From: Coix lacryma-jobi var. lacryma-jobi
Lineage: Eukaryota > Streptophyta > Magnoliopsida > Poales > Poaceae
DNA: 64,000 bases
Assembly: GCA_009763385.1 (NCBI GenBank)
Contig: CM019822.1
Location: forward strand, 11,006,127-11,070,126
Direction of reading: 5' to 3'
Every line of letters begins with the position of its first letter. The stretch's first letter is position 1. Below are positions 56,582-64,000 of this stretch, piece after piece. The position numbers and the translations under genes are program-made. The notes beneath the pieces were generated by a model. That model was not told where the DNA came from and made no database searches. It saw only the letters and a list, made by a program, of their open reading frames with translations.

Positions 56582-58455
56582 GACAGATGGATCACAAGGG
56601 ATACAAGATGGTAGCAGACCTAGTCTTTCCAATGTTCCTTTTTTCATGTGAGGTATCTTGTAGTTGTTGCAACCTTTATTCTTCATAGCTTCCATCAAAA
56701 CGCCTTGTAGTGTTAGGAACATTCGGTTTGCAAGTTGTGGTGAGTACTCCATGAATGCCTACAATTGTAATGCAAGTTTAAATGGGTTAGCAAAAATTGT
56801 AATGCAAGTTTAATTTGGTTATGTACAATTATTGAGCACATTACCGCTTGCACGGCTGGAAGGAGATCCTCCATTGTCTTTGCATTCTTTTGATATTGAA
56901 TTGCTTGTATAGCTCGAAAAAAACCCAAGTCAAGAATGTTGAAATCTGGAGAGTTTGGTGGTTGACATATTAAGCGAATATCAAATCCTCCTAGCTTAGC
57001 TGCCTCACAAAATTCTGGGTCATCCAATTTCAAGTGGGAAGGTGCATTGTCTTGTTGAATGAATATTGGTCTACCCACATCTTCTCTTGGCCACTTAGCT
57101 CTAATAGCGGGCAACACTTGGTTAATCATAAAACCTCTAATCACTTCTCTAGTGATCGAAGTTATGAGCTTCATAACCAAGTCTCCACGGACACGACCGG
57201 TCCTTTCATTGCCTCTTTGAGCCGGTTCATATTGAACAAGTGGAAAACAACCAATCTTACCATCAAAAATACATTCCCCATCTCTAAACCTTGGCCGAGC
57301 GCAAACACACAAGAACATGAGCCTAGGGATGTAGTTCTTATTCTTACAAGTACGATGGGGTTCATCTTCTTCAGGTAGCAAATAATAGTTTTCAGATCTT
57401 TGATGTAGGTAGAACCATTTCTCATCGATGAACACGAAGTCATACAACTCCTTAAACCTTGGATCATCAAGCAACTCCCTATTAACCATGTCAACACACC
57501 ATTGTAACCTAGACTTTTTGTTAGCTTCAGTGAGATATGGTTTGATGCTACTAGAGTGGCGCCTAATCAATCCTTTGCTCAAATACTTTTGAACCCTCCA
57601 TTTGCTAATGTTTAGTTTGTTGCACACATCCTCTATAGTCATTCTGTCCTTAAGAGGAATGTCACGCAATGCTTCCAAATCAAAAGGTATGGCTTTACGT
57701 CCAACTGTACCCTTCTTTAGACTAGAAACAACAACCGGTACAGCGTTTCTAAGTTGTGTTTTACCTCGTTTCCAAACACGCTGAGCTGTCCGTTGATGAA
57801 TGCCAAATTGAGCAGCAACAAATGTAGTGTCTTTCTTGTGCAGTGTACCATTGTTGCTTCTAGCTAGCAAAGCTTGGTAAACTCGCTTTCTCTGATCTTC
57901 AGTCATGTCTTTCCTCCGGTGAACTGCGTGCACGTTGGCGTTTTGGGCAGCATGTTCTATTACAAGGAAAAAAGAATCACGTTGTGGACAGCATGTTCTA
58001 TTACAAGGAAAAAAGAATCACGTTATGGACAGCATGTTCTATTACAAGGAAAGTGATTGTGACAAAAAGAAGTTACCAGCAAGATCTTGTACATAGTCGA
58101 AATCAACAGCCCCGAACTCATCTACTGGTAAGTTCAAATCAAGTACTGTAAAAAAAATGAAACAAATGATGAGAACCAAAAATAATCTGAACAACTAAAA
58201 GGATACAGCTAAGTGATGCATACCGCCGTGGTGATCTTCTGGCTCGTTGAGATTGAACACGTCGTTGGCGTCATCGTCTTGTTGCTCGTCCAGATCAAGC
58301 ACGCCGTCGGCGTCAGCGTCGGCGTCGGCGGGCTCGTTGAAATCAAACACGACGTCGAGACCAGCGTCGGCGGGCTCGTTGAGATCAAACACGTTGCCTT
58401 CATCATCTTGTGATGCCAGCAAGTTGAGATCGAACCTAGGAATATAATCCGACAT
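56549..58455 (-). CDS. Mariner-like transposase (plant MLE, DD39D)
   Basis: This is a nuclear DDE/D transposase that would cut and paste the element. Four exons keep frame: 58455-58224, 58145-58077, 57956-56845 and 56758-56549, giving 540 aa with no internal stop. Exons 1-2 encode an acidic N-terminus with repeated FDLNEP/LDLNLP-like motifs. Exon 3 starts with the DNA-binding region: TFVAAQFGIHQRTAQRVWKR, then TIEDVCNKLNISKWRVQKYL, two helix-turn-helix units. Catalytic residues are Asp278 (FIDEKWF), Asp403 (QQDNAPSH) and Asp443 (NILDLGFF). The spacing of 39 residues between the last two is the plant DD39D pattern. The C-terminus is PQLANRMFLTLQGVL and so on. The acceptor of exon 3 lies at the edge of a triplicated 40-bp unit. 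The copy looks potentially active. Confidence 0.93.
57946..58060. repeat. 40-bp unit repeated three times across the transposase intron 2/exon 3 boundary
   Basis: The unit ggacagcatgttctattac followed by aaggaaaaaagaatcacg repeats almost exactly, so the acceptor-like ctattac (minus strand GTAATAG) occurs three times. The copy nearest exon 3 gives the frame used here. Confidence 0.85.
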
Positions 58456-58769
58456 TTGTAGCTAAACTAGCTAGCAGCACAAACAGGAACACAAGGAGAC
58501 GAAGAGGACGCTCGTTTGGAGAGAAGACTATTTATAGAGTGGCAAAGGCTAGCAGCACCAGGCGCTTGATCGATGAAAATTGAAATAAAAGAGCGGCAGC
58601 AGTCGGCGCGCAAGGCAACAACATCGATTAGATGAAAAATTCGACCACAAGCGGCAGCAGTCACGCGCGCAAGGCCAAAAATGCCACGGGCGGCCAAAAC
58701 GTGCCCGCGAATGCAGCCCTCCATGCGACCAGCACAGTGCCATGCAAAATGAGCCAACAAAAATAGTCA

Positions 58770-58845
58770 TTGGTGCGAGGACTCGAACCAACGACCTCGT
58801 GTTTCGGGGCGCATGGGCATAGCCACTCGGGCTACTCATTACTTG
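58770..58845 (-). other. tRNA-like Pol III promoter module in the MLE
   Basis: On the minus strand TAGCCCGAGTGG (A box, 58834-58823) and GGTTCGAGTCC (B box, 58789-58779) are spaced 33 bases apart. Both match tRNA consensus. It lies about 320 bases upstream of the transposase ATG, on the same strand. A full cloverleaf was not confirmed. Confidence 0.65.
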
Positions 58846-58980
58846 TGTACAGGAAGCAACCGCACCGCTATTTAATAGGGGCAGACATGGAAAAATACCC
58901 CTAAATTAATCACTCTTTGGCTCTCCTTGGTAAACGTGATCATGTCCTAAACGACCTTCTTTACCAGTATGGAGGGAGTA

Positions 58981-59328
58981 TACCAATCGATGAAGATGAA
59001 ATGTCAATTATATATTCCTAACGTACCGGATCGAGCAATCACATTGCCCTTTTCTTTGATAAAAATATATGTTTTGGTAGCTAGAGATGCCCATCAGAAC
59101 AAGCTTATGCTAGAGTTTCGTGTAATTCACTCTTTATCCAAACACAAGCTCATGATGGTTAGCACTATGAGCTAGTATTATCATGGCCACAGTTGGCAGT
59201 GAGATTGACATGCTACCTTATTAATAATCAATATATAAAATAGAAAAAGGTAGGAAAGGAGCTAGAAAATTAATAAATTGGATAGCAAAAAAACTTACAG
59301 TACTGGATAGTATTACGTACCGTCTTAC
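58981..59328. other. Short spacer between the MLE and the CACTA element
   Basis: AT-rich, no gene. It separates the mariner-like element's TA duplication from the CACTA terminus. Confidence 0.5.
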
Positions 59329-61044
59329 CACTACAGGGAACGCCGGCTTTGCCGAGTGCTGGCTGCACTCGGCGAAGGCCCTCTCGCACTCGGCGAAGGC
59401 TTCGCCGAGTGCCGCACTCGGCGAAGAAATTGTCTGCAACGATTTCTTTGCCGAGTGCCAAATATTGGACACTCGGCGAAGCAAACGGGAGCCGTCACTT
59501 GACGGCCTCTTTGCCGAGTGCCAGCCTACGTGACACTCGGCGAAGAGGGCCCCTTTGCAGAGCGCCACGTGGCCGACACTCGGCGAAGAGGGCCCCTTTG
59601 CAGAGCGCCACGTGGTCGGCACTCGGGGAAGAGAGCCCCTTTGCCGAGTGCCACGTAGGCCAGCACTCGGCGAAGAGCTCCTCTTTGCCGAGTGCCACGT
59701 AAGCCTGTACTCGGCAAAGGGTCCCTCTTTGTCGAGTGTCAGGTAGCCCGGCACTAGGCAAAGAGGGCCTCTTTGCCGAGTGTCAGGGTCAAGGCACTCG
59801 GCGAAGAGGCCGAGCTGAGCAAAAATTTGCCCAGCTTTGCCGAGTGCCATGACCTCTTTGCCGAGTGTGGCACTCAGCAAAGCTGGGAAAAAGGAATTTT
59901 TTTTTCATGTTTTCATTTCCCTACACAGAGAACATATCACACATTCATATTCCATTTCAGACAAATATCACATGCATATATATCACACATCCATAACATA
60001 CATATTCATTTCAAACAAATATCACATGTTCAGCCTCCATGCATCACAAGCTCACAAGTTTATCACAAGTCCACAAGTCCATCACATGCATCTCACAAGT
60101 CCATCACATCCATCTCACAAGTTCATCACAAATCTAAGTCGGCCATCACTGCTCACCTTGGTGTTCAGATTGTGAAGAACTCCCACCTTGCCCCGCGTCC
60201 CACGACCCGCCCGAAGGACCACCACAACTGCAGGCCGGCACTTTGCCGAGTGTTTTTACACTCGGCAAAGAGCTCAAAAACACTCGGCAAAGACTTTGCC
60301 GAGTGTTTTTAAGCAAGGCACTCGGCAAAGTTTGCTCGGCAACATAAATCACGGCAAAAAAGACTTTGCCGAGTGCTTTATATCGGGCACTCGGCAAAAT
60401 AATAATATATTTTGCCGAGTGTTTAGTGAGGCGCTCGGTAAATTTTTTCGGTCGTTACGCCGCTTACCGTTAGCCGTTATTTTGCCGAGCGTCGTAAACA
60501 CTCGGTAAAATTGTTTTCCAAAAAACTTTGCCGAGTGTTTTTTAATCAAGGCACTCGGCAAAAATTATTTTTAAGAAAATAGTTAAAAAATTTGCCGAGT
60601 GTTTTTTTAGTCAACGCACTCGGCAAAAAGTACTTTTTTAAAAAATAAAAACGTACTTTGCCGAGTGTTTTTTTCTGAAACACTCGGCAAAGAAGTTTTA
60701 AAAAAAATAAAAAAACCTATGCCGAGTATTGTTTGTTGTAGGCACTCGGCAAAGACTGTTTTTAGAGAAATATTAAAAACAAACTTTGCCGAGTGCCTTA
60801 CCTGAAACACTCGACAAAGTAACCGAGATTTGCAATTTTTTTATATTTTTTCAGTCCATTATAACAGATATTATACATATATATATATACACATCAATCA
60901 TCAGAGCTATATCACCAACATGCATTATATATCACAAGGACACACATATTTCATAAATCCATCGGAAATCCATCAAAAATCCATTACAAATCCACCAAAG
61001 TTTACCATTACAAGTTCATTATTACAAGTTCAACATCACAAAGT

Positions 61045-63370
61045 TCAACATCCCTGCTGCGACGATGAAGGCTGCACCCGTGACGGACCGGAGTGCGGTG
61101 AAGGATTGACGGGATCCGCCGTCGGTGACACGGTAGCAGGATTGTTTGAACCCGCCGACGGAGGCTGCACAAAAGAGCACAAAAGAGCATGTGTTAGACG
61201 GAAAAATGGAAATTTCGGCAGCACCTCCCCTGCACGGGGAGGTTTCCAACCTGCAAGAAACAACGGCACGAAGGCCGACAATCACAATGGTAGGAAGGTC
61301 GGCAATCCCATCAGCACGAAAGCTGAAAATCACAACGGCACGAAGGCCAATAATCACAACGGCATAAAGGCATTAAACTTTTATACTCACAGGAGTGAAG
61401 AGTCGAACCGGATCTGGAGTTGGCAACTGCACGGCTACACCCGATGCTTGCCCGAGGCTTTGCATGATCCGATACATTTCCGCCATTTGCTTCTGCGTGG
61501 CCTCCAACTGAGCGGACAGGTGCGCGGTCGTCTCCTTTGTTTCTGCTAGCTCAGCCTAAAGTGTTTCAATCACATGTTTTAGTATTGCAAATATGATCAA
61601 CGTGTGTAAAGTTCAATGTACGACGAATAAAACCAGAATTACCTGAAGTTCGTTGACCCGCGACAGAGTAGGAGTAGGTCGTACACGTATGGGAAGGCTT
61701 CTGGCCGTGCTCCGTGCCCTCACGTCGGAAAGAGAGGGTGCAGAGCTCGAGGAGTCAGCGCCGTCTGCAATCCACAACCGCCCGTGCTTCCTACCTTGCC
61801 CCAGCCTCACGATCACCTCTGTCTCCAAGGGCTCAGTGTTCAGATTGTAATCTGGGCCATGCAGCGACCTAACCGCCTCTACGTACTCTCTGACTTTAGT
61901 GTGGACGGTCGGGTCAGAGTAAGCCTCGGCAGAGGCATCCGGGTTGAAGATGACACCGGATTTCACTCGGGCCTGGTGAGACACAGCCCATGCCCCTATC
62001 TCTGACACCGGCATGTCTGGGTGTGCCTTCTCCTGCGAGAAAGACACAAAGTTGATAAGAGATGCAAAACTGAGCGTTACAATAGATAAATGACATCACG
62101 CACAAGTGCTTGCTTGAATGCGGAGAGGTTGCGGCTGCCTTGGTGGTGACTTGGACCGGTCTTCAGTGCCCGCTTCCGCTTGCCAAGCTGGTGCTTTTCT
62201 TCGTTCACCGGGTCAAGGTACCTGTCCACGATCATCGCCCATGCGGGTCTATGCGCCATGCACCACGAAGGTGGCACCTACACATCAAGTGAATCATCGA
62301 GTGAATCATGTTGTCGGTACCTAAATCTCAAAATGAATCAATATTATTCACCTACCTGAAGGTACTGCTCCTTGGTCAGCACCACCGATCTTGAGCCACG
62401 CTTCTTGAGGGGTTGTTTCTTGATGGACCTGTAGTAGTCGACGAGGGCCTGGAGTCGTGCCTCGTGAATCATGTCGCCGACGTACTTCTGACAGGCTCTG
62501 TGTGCTGTCTCATCTGCCAGTTTCTCCCGACCATCTTCAGCCTTGAAAAAACTCTGCATACAAACATGATGTATCCATTAATTATTTCAATAAAAGACAC
62601 AACCAAATGAGGAGATGTATTGAGCTAAGTTGTGAGGCACTTACCCAAAAGTCCGCCAAAACCCGCTCCTGCTTGTTGTCCCACTCGTCATCCGTGGCTA
62701 GCGCGTACCTCTTCCACGACCAGGCTGGCTCCCGCTTCCCATCCTTCAAGGTCACAAGGCCAGGGAAGTGTTTCCTGCACAAACATCCCAGCACGATAGC
62801 GGGGGTGCGTGGGGGATCAAGAGCACCCGACATAACTAGCCAGGCCCTGCATTGTTGATTAAGAAAAAAATATCAGTGTCTCTTTTGATTTTCAATGTAT
62901 CATATGAAGTACTTGATAACATTTATAAGTACTTACCTTCTTCCCACAGGACGAACTACTGGGCGTAGGTCAGGAAGCGGAACCGGAGGGAGGTTTGTGG
63001 GACCTCGCAAGTAGGGAGTCGACTGAGCGGAACCGTCCTCCGTCTGCTGAGTATCATCGTCCGTCTGCCTAGCACCCTCATCCCCCGACGGAGTGTCTGT
63101 GCTCGCGCCCGTGGGTCTCGCGATCACCTGCAGGGTAGGAGACGGGTCCTCGGGCTGGTCAAGAGATGGGTCCTCCGGCTGGTCAAGAGACAGGTCCCTC
63201 CTGGGGCGACCACGGCCCCTCCCCCTCCCCCTGCCCCTCCCCCTCCCAGTGCTGGGGCGAACAGGGCCTGCTCTCGTCGCTGCCACTGAAGTTGCCCCCT
63301 CACGTCCATCGTTAAAGCGTAGCCTCTGGTACATCGAGGCTACCTGCCTCGGTGAACGGTTGGCCGCCAT
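61045..63370 (-). CDS. CACTA TNPA-type protein (plant Ptta/En/Spm transposase family)
   Basis: The product is expected to bind the subterminal repeats and bring the element's ends together. Seven exons keep frame with canonical gt/ag sites (one gtgcgt donor): 63370-62937, 62846-62645, 62553-62356, 62277-62104, 62032-61643, 61555-61391 and 61164-61045. They encode 560 aa. The N-terminus is MAANRSPRQVASMYQ, followed by an alternating Gly-Arg tract and a duplicated SLDQPEDP. The conserved core has WKRYALATDDEWDNKQER, then FKAEDGREKLADETAHRACQ and MIHEARLQALVDYY. GSRNLSAFKQAL and VSHQARVKSGVIFNPDASAE follow. A coiled-coil-like region (AELAETKETTAHLSAQLEAT) precedes a Pro/Ser tail. The frame is intact. 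Confidence 0.85.
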
Positions 63371-63484
63371 CTTTGATCTGTCACCTGCAATTCACAAAAA
63401 ATGAACAAGTGTTAGTACATACATTACAAATAGTTCAAAATGAATAAACATAACAAAATTTAATTAAAAAAAGGATTACATGCT

Positions 63485-64000
63485 TTACAAATAATCTTCC
63501 CCCGGGACATAGGTCTCGTCATCACTATCAAAATTGTCCAAATGGGCAACACTGTCGGAATGTTCTAGGTCTTCTTCATTGTCTTTGCCTAAATGGAATC
63601 GCTCAAGCATTTGAATGTCCTTCAGATTCAACACTACATCTCCAAGGTCCTCGTCATCAACCGTTTCATTTTCTACTTCCATTTCGGTCACATTGGGTAA
63701 GACTATCTCAAACGTCTCTTCTAGCCCATCTGCTTGGTAGAACTCTCCATCATATGTGTTTGTGTCGAAGGTGTAATCTTCATCGTTTGGAAGAGGTAGT
63801 TTACCGTGCGGAGATACCTGGTGCACAATAGACCAACCCTTAAGATGGTCTTTGGCTTGGCACGCGTATGGCGTATGATACACCTGCACGGCCTGTTGAG
63901 CCACAATATAGACATCTTTTCCTTTATAGACGAAATCATGTCTAATCTCGACTAGCCCAAGATGAGGGGTTCGTCTCGTTCGTCCAGGATCAAACCAGTG
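63485..64000 (-). CDS. CACTA TNP2-type transposase, C-terminal part (runs off the window)
   Basis: The open frame enters from beyond 64000 and ends at 63485. It reads RTPHLGLVEIRHDFVYKGKD then VQVYHTPYACQAKDHLKGWS and HQVSPHGKLPLPNDEDY. This matches the C-terminal domain of plant En/Spm TNP2 transposases (DUF4216-like), followed by an acidic tail. The catalytic core is outside the window. It lies 114 bases upstream of the TNPA-type start, on the same strand. No stop interrupts the 172 codons visible. Confidence 0.9.
   Translation of the reverse strand, partial: HWFDPGRTRRTPHLGLVEIRHDFVYKGKDVYIVAQQAVQVYHTPYACQAKDHLKGWSIVHQVSPHGKLPLPNDEDYTFDTNTYDGEFYQADGLEETFEIVLPNVTEMEVENETVDDEDLGDVVLNLKDIQMLERFHLGKDNEEDLEHSDSVAHLDNFDSDDETYVPGEDYL

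Larger units (their letters stand above)
55503..58978. mobile_element. Complete mariner-like element (MLE), 3.5 kb, two genes
   Basis: TA duplications (55501-55502, 58979-58980) flank terminal inverted repeats. The first 11 bases, CTCCCTCCATA, are identical, and a second matching block, AAGGTCGT, lies about 20 bases in. These termini are the type shared by grass Stowaway MITEs and Osmar-like elements, so this copy could in principle mobilise the Stowaways listed here. It contains the transposase gene (minus) and a convergent gene for an unrecognised protein (plus). Confidence 0.9.
59329..64000 (-). mobile_element. Large CACTA (En/Spm) element, 3' part, probably autonomous
   Basis: The terminus at the left is CACTACAGGGAACGCC. 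Dense ctttgccgagtg repeats in both orientations fill 59340-59880 and 60238-60825, the subterminal binding region typical of CACTA elements. Between them are short cacaagtccatcac tandem units. The TNPA-type gene (63370-61045) and the C-terminus of the TNP2-type transposase (from 63485) follow on the minus strand, the normal TNPD-then-TNPA order. The other end lies beyond 64000, so its terminus and duplication cannot be checked. Confidence 0.9.

Overview
This window is plant nuclear DNA, almost certainly from a grass. The evidence is intron-rich genes with GT-AG splice sites, GC-rich coding exons in AT-rich surroundings, Stowaway, Tourist, hAT and CACTA elements with grass-type termini, and a long-LTR retrotransposon with a tRNA-Met-type primer site. 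A panicoid grass is my best guess, but I cannot name the species.

Three host genes are readable. (1) 1-2956, plus strand: the 3' part of a double-AP2-domain transcription factor (ANT/WRI1-like group) with a 9-base micro-exon. (2) 7517-4676, minus strand: a complete five-exon HVA22-like (TB2/DP1) gene of 192 aa with ACGT-core motifs upstream. (3) 21897-20725, minus strand: an intact intronless class I TCP transcription factor of 390 aa. Genes 1 and 2 are convergent. From 7.6 to 20.7 kb I see only intergenic DNA with MITEs, simple repeats and GC-rich stretches with no supportable gene.

The rest is mostly transposable elements. 23.8-44.7 kb holds CACTA, hAT, a 1-kb MULE-like palindrome, Tourist elements, a foldback hairpin, a LINE 3' end and a candidate Helitron carrying GC-rich fragments. 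44.8-54.3 kb is a three-level nest: a LINE interrupted by an LTR retrotransposon (45390-53846, TSD CTCAC), whose left LTR is interrupted by a 3.7-kb solo-LTR-like element (46195-49917, TSD CGCAG). 55503-58978 is a complete mariner-like element (TA TSD, matching TIRs). It carries a 540-aa DD39D transposase that looks intact and, convergent to it, a second spliced gene for a 212-aa protein with a paired-CxxC motif that I do not recognise. 59329-64000 is the 3' end of a large CACTA element with a 560-aa TNPA-type gene, the C-terminus of the TNP2-type transposase, and dense TTTGCCGAGTG subterminal repeats.

Two observations deserve most attention. One is the two-gene mariner-like element, whose genes overlap tail to tail. 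The other is the recurrence of tRNA-like Pol III promoter modules (A box plus B box) inside DNA transposons: at the same place and orientation in three CACTA MITEs, and in less certain form in a fourth CACTA, the mariner element and a hAT element.
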